Part shown: positions 28,511 through 38,239 of the stretch, in pieces
Position numbering within the stretch: the first letter of the stretch is position 1
How the letters are laid out: each line of letters starts with the position of its first letter
Source: Massilia sp. Root335
GTDB taxonomy: Bacteria > Pseudomonadota > Gammaproteobacteria > Burkholderiales > Burkholderiaceae_D
Direction of reading: 5' to 3'
DNA: 64,000 nucleotides
Assembly (NCBI RefSeq): GCF_001425685.1
Contig: NZ_LMCY01000062.1
Location: forward strand, 72,367-136,366
Notes under the pieces: model-generated
Told to the model about the DNA's origin: nothing
The model's input: only the letters and a program-made list of their open reading frames with translations
Databases searched by the model: none
Made by a program: the position numbers and the translations under genes

Positions 28511-29155
28511 ATGCCGGCACTGAAAGGTCTGGACACGACGATGGAACTGACGCGCCACGCGGCGGCGCTCAAGGCGCAGGGCTACGACTTCGCGCTGCGC
28601 TATTACAGCTGGAACGCGGCCAAGAACCTGTCGCTCGGGGAGGCGCGGGCGCTGTCGCAGGCCGGACTTGCCATCGGCGCCGTGTGGGAAACGAGCGGCA
28701 CCCGCGCCGGCTACTTTTCCCGCGCCCAGGGTCTCGCCGACGGCGCGGCGGCGTTCCGGATGGCGCGCGACGTCATTGGCCAGCCGTTCGGCTCCGCGAT
28801 CTATTTCGCGGTCGACTACGATCCCACGCAGGCCGACCTCGATGGCGCAATCGGTAACTATTTCACGGGCGTGCATGCCGCGCTGTACGTGGCGGCGGAA
28901 GGCCAGCCGTCGTACCGGGTGGGCGTGTACGGCTCGGGCCTGTGCTGCGGCACGCTGGTCGAGGGCGGGGCGGCGAGCCTGTCCTGGCTGTCGCAGTCGA
29001 CCGCGTTCGCCGGCTCGCGCCAGTACGCGGAACAGAAGCGCTACGACATCATCCAGCTGCTGCCCGCGCGCATACTCGGCGCGGACGGGATCGTGCTCGA
29101 CGTCGATCCGGACGCCACGCATCCCGACCGCGACGGCGGCTTGTTCACGGTTTAG
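28511..29155 (+). CDS. DUF1906 (glycoside hydrolase-like) domain protein
   Basis: 214 residues; the start is set at ATG 28511, where GGAGG lies 4 nt upstream. The sequence runs LKGLDTTMELTRHAAALKAQ, FALRYYSW, ALSQAGLAIGAVWET, AIYFAVDYDP, YRVGVYGSG and GIVLDVDPDA. This is the TIM-barrel-like DUF1906 family (Rv2525c-like), related to GH25 lysozymes, with acidic residues at strand ends. No signal peptide is visible. Its stop overlaps the stop of the convergent senC by four bases. Confidence 0.82.
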   Translation: MPALKGLDTTMELTRHAAALKAQGYDFALRYYSWNAAKNLSLGEARALSQAGLAIGAVWETSGTRAGYFSRAQGLADGAAAFRMARDVIGQPFGSAIYFAVDYDPTQADLDGAIGNYFTGVHAALYVAAEGQPSYRVGVYGSGLCCGTLVEGGAASLSWLSQSTAFAGSRQYAEQKRYDIIQLLPARILGADGIVLDVDPDATHPDRDGGLFTV

Positions 29156-30219
29156 CCGACGACCACCCGCGGCGCGCCCGCTTCCATCGACCCGATGACG
29201 GCGGCGGCGCCGAAGCCTTCGCGGCGGAACAAGGCCAGCACCTCGTCGACGCTGCCCGGATCGCACGCGACGAGCAGGCCGCCCGACGTCTGCGGGTCGG
29301 TCAGCAGCACGCGCTGCGTGTCGGTGATCGCGCCGCCGAGCAGCACGTCGTGGCCGTACGCATCCCAGTTGCGGCCGGACGCGCCGGTGAAATAACCCGC
29401 GTGGGCCAGCGCCTCGACGCCCGGCAGCAGCGGAATGTTCGCCATGTCGAGCTTCGCCGTCAGTTTCGCGCCGCGCGCCAGTTCGAGCAGGTGGCCCAGG
29501 AGGCCGAAGCCCGTCACGTCCGTCAGCGCGTGCACGCCCGCCAGTTCCGACAAGGCCTTGCCCGGCTTGTTCAGCTTCGTCGTGTTCGCGACCATGGCGG
29601 CATAGCCGTCCGCGTCCAGCTGGTCCTTCTTGAGTGCCGCCGACAGCACGCCGACGCCCAGCGGCTTGCCGAGGACGAGCACGTCGCCCGCGCGCGCATC
29701 GGCATTGCGCTTGACCTTCGACGGGTGCACGAGGCCCAGCACGACGAGGCCGTAGATCGGCTCGACGGAATCGATGGTGTGGCCGCCCGCGATGGGGATG
29801 CCCGCTTCCGCGCAGATCGATTCGCCGCCCTGGATGATCTTGCCGATGGTCTCCAGCGGCAGTTTATTGATCGGCATGCCGACGAGGGCCAGGGCCATGA
29901 TCGGCGTGCCGCCCATCGCGTACACGTCCGAGATCGCGTTGGTGGCGGCGATGCGGCCGAAGTCGAACGGATCGTCGACGATGGGCATGAAGAAGTCGGT
30001 CGTCGCGATCAGCGCCTGTTCGTCGTTCAGCTTGTAGACGGCCGCGTCGTCGGCGGTCTCGATGCCGACCATGAGCTCTTTCGGTACCGGGAAGCCGCTC
30101 GACTTCTTGAGGATCTCGGACAGCACGCCCGGCGCGATCTTGCAGCCGCAGCCGCCGCCATGGGAGAACGAGGTCAGTTTGATGGGTTGGTCGGCGGAAG
30201 TGTTCATACCTGTGCTCAT
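29152..30219 (-). CDS. senC: Selenophosphate synthetase SenC (SelD family)
   Basis: 355 residues with the full SelD architecture. The N-terminal loop HGGGCGCKIAP has the catalytic Cys24 (Cys rather than selenocysteine) and Lys27. TTDFFMPIVDDPFDFGRIAATNAISDVYAMGG and the ATP-grasp-like AIRS motifs follow. It makes selenophosphate from selenide and ATP. Its ATG overlaps the stop of the upstream senB by four bases (ATGA), and an EgtB-like gene lies divergently beside them. This senA/senB/senC set is the known selenoneine pathway, so this copy is better named senC than selD, although it could also feed other selenium pathways. Confidence 0.88.
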   Translation of the reverse strand: MSTGMNTSADQPIKLTSFSHGGGCGCKIAPGVLSEILKKSSGFPVPKELMVGIETADDAAVYKLNDEQALIATTDFFMPIVDDPFDFGRIAATNAISDVYAMGGTPIMALALVGMPINKLPLETIGKIIQGGESICAEAGIPIAGGHTIDSVEPIYGLVVLGLVHPSKVKRNADARAGDVLVLGKPLGVGVLSAALKKDQLDADGYAAMVANTTKLNKPGKALSELAGVHALTDVTGFGLLGHLLELARGAKLTAKLDMANIPLLPGVEALAHAGYFTGASGRNWDAYGHDVLLGGAITDTQRVLLTDPQTSGGLLVACDPGSVDEVLALFRREGFGAAAVIGSMEAGAPRVVVG

Positions 30220-31202
30220 GGTTGTGCTGATGGGTGCTTGCGTTCGTCGGAGAGCAGATTATCCACCAAGTCGAGCAGGCGCGCTCGCTCCGCCGCGGGG
30301 GCGAACAGCGCCGCGCGCGCCGCGCACTGGCGACGCAGGCGCTCGACGAAGCGCGCATCGGCCACGCTGCGTTCGATGAGCGCCGCCAGCGCGGGCGCGT
30401 CGCCGGGCGCGAACAGGCCCGCGTAATCCTCGCCCAGCATGCCGACGTTGCCGGAGATGCTTGATGCCAGCACGGGCACGCCGCTCGTCACCGCTTCGAT
30501 GATCACGTTCGCGCCGCCCTCCATGCGCGAGGCGATCACCATCGCGTGGCAGCGGCGCAGCCGGCGCCGCGTCGCCATGTGGGGCAGGGCGCCGAGCCAG
30601 CGGTAGGCCGGCGTGGCCTGTTCCGTCTCCCGCGCGCGCCGGCCCAGTTCCGGATCGAGCGCGGCGCCGATGTGCAGCAGGCGCACGCCGGGCGTGCGGA
30701 CCAGGCGCGCAGCGTCCATGAACGTCCGCGGGTCTTTTTCGGCGCGCAGGTGGCCGATCATCGCGACGTCGAACGGCATGTGCGGCCGGGCGGGAGCCAG
30801 GCGCGGGGCCGACTGGTAGATCACGTGGGCCTTGGGACGCAAGGCTTGCGGCAGCTCGTCCAGGCCGCGCGGCTGCAGCACGACGACGGCGCGCGCGCGG
30901 TCGAGCGACGCGCGCGCGGCGGCATCGACGTGGATGTCGCGGTAGAGGTCCGTCCCCGTCATGACGAGCAGCGCCGGGCGGTCCGGATGGGCGTCCGTGA
31001 ATGCCGCCAGCGCGGCGGCGGAGCGGCGCGCGTGCAGGGCGATCAGCAGGTCCGGGACGTCGTCCGGCGGTTGCCACCCCGGGCCGATCGTGACGCGATA
31101 GTCGCGCGCCAGGTGGCGCCGCCAGCGGCTGGCGGTCTGCCAGTTGCCGTTGTTGTCGCGCGCGGACGCGGGGCTGACGATGTGGATGCGGGCACGGGCC
31201 AT
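30216..31202 (-). CDS. senB: Selenosugar synthase SenB (TIGR04348-type glycosyltransferase)
   Basis: 328 residues from ATG 31202 (MARARIHIVSPASA). It is a GT4-like GT-B enzyme: N-terminal NNGNWQTASRWRRHL with the donor-side glycine region, VMTGTDLYRD, then VAMIGHLRAEKDPRTFMDAA and the E-x7-E stretch of SRMEGGANVIIEAVTSGVPV. The residues match the SenB family, which uses a UDP-sugar and selenophosphate to form a C-Se bonded selenosugar. The four-base overlap with senC and divergent pairing with senA support this strongly. Without that context it would be called a generic glycosyltransferase. Confidence 0.85.
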   Translation of the reverse strand: MARARIHIVSPASARDNNGNWQTASRWRRHLARDYRVTIGPGWQPPDDVPDLLIALHARRSAAALAAFTDAHPDRPALLVMTGTDLYRDIHVDAAARASLDRARAVVVLQPRGLDELPQALRPKAHVIYQSAPRLAPARPHMPFDVAMIGHLRAEKDPRTFMDAARLVRTPGVRLLHIGAALDPELGRRARETEQATPAYRWLGALPHMATRRRLRRCHAMVIASRMEGGANVIIEAVTSGVPVLASSISGNVGMLGEDYAGLFAPGDAPALAALIERSVADARFVERLRRQCAARAALFAPAAERARLLDLVDNLLSDERKHPSAQP

Positions 31203-31266
31203 CGGGGCGGAATCGGAGTCGAATTGGGGTCGGAAGCGGGAAGCGGGATTGGTCGTACAATGATGC

Positions 31267-32481
31267 ATGACCGTCAATCAAGCATCGTTCCGCCACGCGG
31301 GACCCAGGGAGCTGGCCGTCGCGCTGCAGGATGCGCGGCATTATACGCTCGCGCTGTTCGAAGCCCTCGCCGTCGCCGGCTACGATGACGCCGCACGTGT
31401 GCCGCGCCTGCCGATCGTGAATCCGCCGCTGTGGGAACTGGGCCATACGGCCTGGTTCGCCGAATGGTTCGTGCTGCGCGGCGCGCTGGACAGCCGGCCG
31501 GGCGCGGCCGACGGGCACTCGCTGCTGGCGCGCGGGGACGACTGGTTCGATTCCGGCACGGTCCCGCACGCCGCGCGCTGGACCCTCGACCTGCCGCCGC
31601 CGGGCGCCGTCAAAACGTATTGCCACGAAGTCCTCGACCGCATCCTCGACCGCCTCGCGCACGAGGCCGACGACGATCTTGCCCTGTACCCGTACCGCCT
31701 CGCGCTGGCGCACGAAGACATGCATGGGGAGGCGTTCATGTATTCCTTGCAGACGCTGCAGTCGCGCGGCGCACCCGCGCCAAACGGGCCGCTGGCGCCG
31801 CGGGTGCAGTCGGTCGTGGCGGGCGGCGCGGGCGAGATCGCGTTCGCCGGCGGCAGTTTCATGCGTGGCGGCGACCAGTCGTCCGGCTTCGTGTTCGACA
31901 ACGAGAAAAACGCCGCGCTGGTCAAGGTGGCGCCGTTCGCCATCGACGCCTCGCTCGTCAGCACGGCCGCGTTCCTCGATTTCGTGCACGACGGCGGCTA
32001 CGAGCGGTCGCAGTACTGGACCGACGCCGGCCGCGCCTGGCTCATGACGCAGGAGCGTTCCGCGCCGCGCTACTGGGCGCGCGAGGGCGAGGACTGGCAT
32101 ACGGTGCGCTTCGGCCGTCCGGTGGCGCTGGACCTCGCGGAACCCGTGCGCCACGTGAACCTGTACGAAGCGCAGGCCTGGTGCGCCTGGGCCGGCCGTC
32201 GCCTGCCGACGGAAGACGAGTGGGAATACGCGGCGGCGGCTCGCCAGCCGGGCTTCGCGTGGGGACAGTTGTGGGAATGGACGGCATCCGTCTTCCTGCC
32301 GTTCGCCGGCTTCGAGGCCGACCGTTACCGCGATTACTCGGCGCCGTGGTTCGGCACGCGCCAGACCCTGCGCGGCGCATCGTTCGCCACGCCGGCGCGG
32401 CTGCGCTCGCCGCATTTCCGGAATTTCTACACGCCGGAGCGGGACGACATCTTTGCCGGATTCCGCAGTTGCGCGTTATAA
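31267..32481 (+). CDS. senA: Selenoneine synthase SenA (EgtB-like)
   Basis: 404 residues, second EgtB homologue of the window. The DinB-like half carries iron ligands H60 (WELGHTAWFAEWF) and H149/H153 (LAHEDMHGEAF). The FGE-like half has RLPTEDEWEYAA, WEWTASVFLPF and RGASFATPARLRSPHFRNFY. In the known pathway SenA joins a selenosugar to hercynine with O2 to make selenoneine. The gene is divergent from senB with 64 bp between. TACAAT at 31256-31261, only five bases before ATG, would give a nearly leaderless mRNA. The last codons and downstream sequence are duplicated at 32637. Confidence 0.87.
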   Translation: MTVNQASFRHAGPRELAVALQDARHYTLALFEALAVAGYDDAARVPRLPIVNPPLWELGHTAWFAEWFVLRGALDSRPGAADGHSLLARGDDWFDSGTVPHAARWTLDLPPPGAVKTYCHEVLDRILDRLAHEADDDLALYPYRLALAHEDMHGEAFMYSLQTLQSRGAPAPNGPLAPRVQSVVAGGAGEIAFAGGSFMRGGDQSSGFVFDNEKNAALVKVAPFAIDASLVSTAAFLDFVHDGGYERSQYWTDAGRAWLMTQERSAPRYWAREGEDWHTVRFGRPVALDLAEPVRHVNLYEAQAWCAWAGRRLPTEDEWEYAAAARQPGFAWGQLWEWTASVFLPFAGFEADRYRDYSAPWFGTRQTLRGASFATPARLRSPHFRNFYTPERDDIFAGFRSCAL

Positions 32482-32779
32482 GGCTGCCCGCAAAAGTGCG
32501 GACACAAAAACGTCGTCCCCGCGAAGGCGGGGACCCAAGTACTGCGCGCGTTAACGGAACGCTGGCAACATTGGATCCCCGCCTGCGCGGGGACGACGGT
32601 ATAGGCGGTGTAGACGGGGAAGGCGTGCTGGAGTCGGACGACATCGTTGCCGGATTCCGCAGCTGTGCGTTATAACGCTGCGCACAAAAACGTCGTCCCC
32701 GCGAAGGCGGGGACCCAAGTACTGCGCGCGTTAACGAAACGCTGGCAACATTGGATCCCCGCCTGCGCGGGGACGACGA
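32443..32779. repeat. Tandem duplication of the senA 3' end with paired REP-like elements (family B)
   Basis: The block GACGACATC...GCGCGTTATAA encoding the last 12 residues of SenA and its stop (32443-32481) recurs at 32637-32675 with a few substitutions. Each copy is followed by the same about 90-bp element: GTCGTCCCCGC...GGCGGGGAC (32511-32535; 32691-32715) and GATCCCCGCCTGCGCGGGGACGAC (32574-32597; 32754-32777), two hairpins in inverted order around a shared spacer. The second copy lies outside any gene. The palindrome recurs at 59041. Confidence 0.85.
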
Positions 32780-32810
32780 GGGACTACTTACAGTGTCGTG
32801 CGATCAGCGA

Positions 32811-34382
<1,572 letters not shown>

Positions 34383-34790
34383 GTGTACTTTACTTTCGGT
34401 ATGGATCAGTGAGCGTCCACGCTATTCGAGCGGAACGCGAAATAGCAACGCGAGCCAACAATACGAAATGACTCTGAAACGAAAGAAATTTCGGCACAAA
34501 AGCTTTGCGCCGGGATGGTGCCTGTTTCGGCACGCAGGGCGGGAGGGCTTTATGAAAGGACATCCGTCGTGGATGCCTGGGCTTGCGATGCTGCGGTTTT
34601 ACTACTTGACGACTTCGGTGAACTGCCGCGGCGACTATCGCAAACGCGGTTATTGCAGCGCACAAACGACACTATACCGTACTTTTGAAGAGCGTGCACG
34701 GCACGCGTCGAGATGTGCGCGGGAAGACGGGTCGTGGACCCGTCGCGTGGTCGAAATGATACGACTGGCCGGCGCGCCGGCCGCGGCGCA
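34383..34790. other. Intergenic region upstream of rhlE, no gene seen
   Basis: About 400 bp between the divergently placed end of mltD and the start of rhlE. It is moderately AT-rich near rhlE, consistent with a long 5' untranslated region as seen for many cold-regulated helicase genes. No convincing ORF, terminator or RNA motif was recognised. Confidence 0.4.
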
Positions 34791-36158
34791 TCAGCGGCGC
34801 TTGCGGCCGTTGGCGTTGACGGCCGGCCTGGAACCGCGCGACACGCGGCTCTTGATCTCGGCCACCGCGTGCGCGGCGCTGGCCCGGATGCGTTGCGCGC
34901 CGCTCAGCCTGTGGCCGCTGCGGCGCGATTCGCCGCGGTCGGCTTCCAGCACCATCGAGGCGTTCTCGACGATGCTCTCGGCGATGTCGTTGCCGGCCGT
35001 GGCGCTCGTCTTGGGCACGAGGATGGTCGAGCCGGCCTTGAGACGCATCTGCGGCGGGATGTTGTTGGCCTGGCGGATCACTTCCGGCGTCGTGCCCAGC
35101 TTGGCCGCCAGCGAGGCGATGCTTTCGCGGGCCGACGTGATCTTGTGCGTGGTCCAGGTCGACAGCGCGCGGCCCCATTGCGCCAGGTTCAGGTTGAACT
35201 TCTCGGCGTTTTCCTTGGGCAGCAGGATCTTGGTCGATTCGCCCGTGATCACGGGCTTCTTGAACTGTGGATTCAGGGCCTTGAATTCGTCGACCGACAT
35301 CTCGGCCAGTTGGGCGGCCACGGCCAGGTCGATGTCGGACGTCTTGTCGACGGCCACGAAATACGGCGTGTTGTCGATCGTCGGCAGCACGACGCCGTAC
35401 TGGGCCGGATTGGCGATGATGTTCTTGACGGCCTGCAGCTTCGGCACGTAGTTGCGCGTTTCCGCCGGCATCAGTTCGGACAGGCTCTCGAAGTCGGTCG
35501 GCTTGCCCAGCGCGCGGTTCTTCTGGATCGCCTTCTGCACATTGCCTTCGCCCCAGTTATATGCGGCCAGGGCCAGTTGCCAGTCGCCGAACATCGTGTA
35601 CAGGCGCTGCAGATAGGTGAGGGCGGCGTCCGTGGATGCGAGCACGCCGCGGCGCTCGTCCTTGAACATGTTCTGCTTCAGATTGAAGTCGCGGCCCGTG
35701 CCCGGCACGAATTGCCAGATGCCGGCCGCGTCGGCGTTCGACAGCGCTTGCGGATTGAACGCGGATTCGATCACGGGCAGCAGGGCCAGTTCCGTCGGCA
35801 TGCCGCGCTTTTCCAGTTCCTGCACGACGTGGTACAGGTATAGCGAGGCGCGGCTGGAGGTGCGGGTCAGGTAGTCGGGACGGCTGGCGTACCACTGGAT
35901 GTGCTTGGCGACGAGGGCGTTGTCGATGTCGGGAATCGCATAGCCGCTGCGGATGCGGGCCCACAGGTCGGGGTCCTTGTAGTCGTCGGACTTGGACAGG
36001 GTCGGCGCTTGCGGCGTGACGGCCTTGGCCATCGCGGCGGCGCTGCCGCTGCTGCTCTGGGCGATCGGGCTCGGGGCGCTGTCGGCGGCGTGACCGAGCG
36101 CGGGTCCCAGCAGGAGCGCGACGGTCAGGGCGTAAGTGGAGCGAGTCGTTTCGTTCAT
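34791..36158 (-). CDS. mltD: Membrane-bound lytic murein transglycosylase D-like, LysM containing
   Basis: 455 residues with a signal peptide (about 1-24, ending GHA) and no obvious lipobox cysteine, unlike E. coli MltD. The SLT catalytic domain has the Glu in LLPVIESAFNP, then SNADAAGIWQFVPGTGRDFNL and LAAYNWGEGNVQKAI. Downstream come one weak LysM-like segment and a clearer LysM (THKITSARESIASLAAKLGT...KAGSTILVP). The C-terminus is a basic tail. It cleaves glycan strands of peptidoglycan to 1,6-anhydro products. Confidence 0.9.
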   Translation of the reverse strand: MNETTRSTYALTVALLLGPALGHAADSAPSPIAQSSSGSAAAMAKAVTPQAPTLSKSDDYKDPDLWARIRSGYAIPDIDNALVAKHIQWYASRPDYLTRTSSRASLYLYHVVQELEKRGMPTELALLPVIESAFNPQALSNADAAGIWQFVPGTGRDFNLKQNMFKDERRGVLASTDAALTYLQRLYTMFGDWQLALAAYNWGEGNVQKAIQKNRALGKPTDFESLSELMPAETRNYVPKLQAVKNIIANPAQYGVVLPTIDNTPYFVAVDKTSDIDLAVAAQLAEMSVDEFKALNPQFKKPVITGESTKILLPKENAEKFNLNLAQWGRALSTWTTHKITSARESIASLAAKLGTTPEVIRQANNIPPQMRLKAGSTILVPKTSATAGNDIAESIVENASMVLEADRGESRRSGHRLSGAQRIRASAAHAVAEIKSRVSRGSRPAVNANGRKRR

Positions 36159-36372
36159 AGCTTTCCAGTGTTGCGTCCAGGAACGGCAGGACTGACGAAT
36201 GAAGGCGAAGTGTACGGACCAGTTACCGAGTCAGTCAAGAAATATGTCGGCGCGGTTACAAAAAACCTTGTCTATTCTTTTTGCTAATTCCGGCCTTCGC
36301 TGAGACGGATTTTGCGGGAGTATGGTTCCGGCTGAGTAGAGTTTGACTGACGGATATCAAGTGATTTTGCCT

Positions 36373-36388
36373 ATACCCCCTGGGGTAT
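36373..36388. promoter_or_regulatory. Palindrome resembling a CsoR/RcnR-family operator
   Basis: ATACCCC-CT-GGGGTAT, a perfect 7-bp inverted repeat with a 2-bp spacer, sits in the 440-bp gap between mltD and the DUF1415 gene. GC-tract palindromes flanked by AT pairs are typical operators of the CsoR/CstR/RcnR repressors of metal or sulfur stress. No such regulator or metal/sulfur gene is adjacent. The rest of the gap shows no gene. Confidence 0.35.
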
Positions 36389-36597
36389 GGTGAAATGGCG
36401 CCGGCCGGACCCGCGCGTCCGGCGGGCGCATATTGTCAAATTTGTACCTGGACTAAACCAACCGGCGGGTAATACCACCTGCGCCGGCCCTGCCTGCCAA
36501 GGTAGCCCGACGTGCCGGGCGTTCTATGAGAGGACGCAAAGTCCGCGTACAATTGCCGTCTCCGCATCATGCGGTTTGTATTTTTTGAAAGCTTCAC

Positions 36598-37167
36598 ATG
36601 AGCATTGCCAACGAGAACGTGGATGACGACGCGATCGTCGCCGCCACCCGGCGCTGGGTCGACCGCGCCGTCATCGGCCTGAACCTGTGCCCGTTCGCCA
36701 AGGCGGTGCAAGTCAAGGACCAGGTCCGCTACGTCGTGTCGCATGCGCGCACGCCCGAGTCCCTGCTGGATGCGCTGATGGACGAGTTGCAGCAGCTGGC
36801 CGACGCGGACCCGGAGCAGGTCGACACGACCCTGCTGATCCACCCGTACGTCCTCCAGGATTTCCTCGATTTCAACGAATTCCTCGACGTGGCCGATGCC
36901 GCCGTCGAAGACCTGAGCCTGGACGGCGAGCTGCAGATCGCCAGCTTCCATCCGGACTACCAGTTCGCGGACACGGACCCGAACGACATCGAGAACTTTA
37001 CGAACCGCTCGCCGTACCCGGTCCTGCAACTGCTGCGCGAAGACAGCATCGACCGCGCGGTGGAAGCGATTCCGGACGCGTCCGAGATCTTCGAGAAGAA
37101 TATCGACACCATGGAAAAGCTCGGCAATGAAGGCTGGGACAAGCTCGATGTCGGCCCCGTCCGTTGA
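36598..37167 (+). CDS. DUF1415 family protein
   Basis: 189 residues. The family features are clear: WVDRAVIGLNLCPFAKAV near the N-terminus with a conserved Cys, TLLIHPYVLQDFLDFNEFL, IASFHPDYQFADT and TNRSPYPVLQLLRE. The family is common in proteobacteria and has no established function. The 3' end overlaps the start of the DUF1289 gene by 20 bases, so they are co-expressed. Confidence 0.88.
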   Translation: MSIANENVDDDAIVAATRRWVDRAVIGLNLCPFAKAVQVKDQVRYVVSHARTPESLLDALMDELQQLADADPEQVDTTLLIHPYVLQDFLDFNEFLDVADAAVEDLSLDGELQIASFHPDYQFADTDPNDIENFTNRSPYPVLQLLREDSIDRAVEAIPDASEIFEKNIDTMEKLGNEGWDKLDVGPVR

Positions 37168-37363
37168 TGTCCCGGGGGCACCGCTCCCGCCGCGTCCGGA
37201 CACGCCCTGCGTCGCCGTCTGCTCGACCACGTTCGACGACGTCTGCCGCGGCTGCGGCCGCACCGTCGTCGAGGTGGCCCACTGGGTTTCGATGACGGCG
37301 GAGCAGAAGGAAGCCGTGTGGCAGCGCATCCTCGCCCAGGGCTATCCGCGCCGCAACACCTGA
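37148..37363 (+). CDS. DUF1289 family protein
   Basis: 71 residues from ATG 37148. The cysteine pattern CVAVCSTTFDDVCRGCGRT (four Cys, two C-x3-C/C-x2-C pairs) followed by EVAHWVSMTAEQKEAVW defines the family, a predicted small metal- or Fe-S-binding protein of unknown role. It starts inside the end of the DUF1415 gene. Confidence 0.88.
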   Translation: MSAPSVDVPGAPLPPRPDTPCVAVCSTTFDDVCRGCGRTVVEVAHWVSMTAEQKEAVWQRILAQGYPRRNT

Positions 37364-37374
37364 CCCTTCTCTGG

Positions 37375-37484
37375 TAGGGTGGGCACCCTGTGCCCACGCG
37401 CAATGCCGCCGTACCGCGCACGTCACGCGCAATGCCGACACAACGGATGGGTCATGCGCGGGCACGGGGTGCCCGCCCTACGCG
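37375..37484. repeat. Inverted pair of family A REP-like palindromes
   Basis: TAGGGTGGGCACC...TGTGCCCA (37375-37396) and, in opposite orientation, GCGGGCACGGGGTGCCCGCCCTACGCG broken across 37458-37484. The two copies face each other about 80 bp apart, between convergent genes. The doublet arrangement is that of REP pairs mobilised by RAYT transposases. Confidence 0.75.
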
Positions 37485-37491
37485 CCCGATA

Positions 37492-37998
37492 TTAGAACGA
37501 CCCGACGAAATCCCGCTTGCCGATGTCCAGCCCGCTATGGCGCAGGATGTCGTACGCCGTCGCGGCGTGGAAATAGAAGTTGGGCAGCGCGTAGTGCAAT
37601 AAATAGACCTCGCCCTTGAACTGGCGCTGATTGGCGCCCGTGCCGATCGTCACGTCGCGGTCGCCGCCCGCGTCCACCGCCTCGCGCGCCACCGTGTCGA
37701 GGAATGCCAGCGTCTTTTCCAGGCGCGCCTGCAGGCCCGCGAAATCGTGCTCGACGTCGTCGTAGCGCGGCACCTCGACGCCCGCCAGGCGCGCCGCCGC
37801 ACCCTTGGCGAAATCCGTCGTCAGCTGCACCTGGCGCAGGAGCGGGAACATGTCCGGGAACAGGCGCGCCTGCAGCAGGGCGTCCGGGTCCAGTTTTTTC
37901 GCGTCCACGTGCGCCTCGGCCTTCGTCAGGATGGCCGCCAGGCTGCCCAGGATCTGGCGGAATACGGGCACCGAGGCCGTGTACAGGGAAATGGTCAT
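37492..37998 (-). CDS. DUF1993 family protein
   Basis: 168 residues from ATG 37998 (AGGAG 7 nt upstream; longer in-frame starts are not needed). Family features: SLYTASVPVFRQILGSLAAIL, ARLFPDMFPLLRQVQLTTDFAKG, and the C-terminal LHYALPNFYFHAATAYDILRHSG. DUF1993 proteins have a DinB-like four-helix bundle with conserved His and unknown function. Confidence 0.87.
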   Translation of the reverse strand: MTISLYTASVPVFRQILGSLAAILTKAEAHVDAKKLDPDALLQARLFPDMFPLLRQVQLTTDFAKGAAARLAGVEVPRYDDVEHDFAGLQARLEKTLAFLDTVAREAVDAGGDRDVTIGTGANQRQFKGEVYLLHYALPNFYFHAATAYDILRHSGLDIGKRDFVGSF

Positions 37999-38239
37999 CG
38001 TCGACTCCTTCATGAAGAAAGAATCCGATGATAGCAAGCCTGCATCGAAGCCGCTGGCCGCCCCCCGAAATCCCGGCGTGGCGGGTTGGTAACGGTTACC
38101 GCTATCACCCGCGGCGGACGCCAAAAAATCGTGACGTGCGGCAATTGTTCCGTGCATAATCAAAAAAAAGATTACCTTATTGATTTGCCACAATAGTTGC
38201 CGTGCCGGCCACAAACCGGGCGGCAACGCTCCCACCGCC

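Noticed and set aside
29152..30219. Treating this gene as an ordinary selD for selenocysteine or selenouridine synthesis
   Set aside because: The start-stop overlap with a SenB-type glycosyltransferase and the adjacent second EgtB homologue fit selenoneine better; a dual role is not excluded.
34390..34665. 91-codon minus-strand frame upstream of rhlE
   Set aside because: No ribosome-binding site, unusual composition and no recognisable protein features; more likely untranslated leader.
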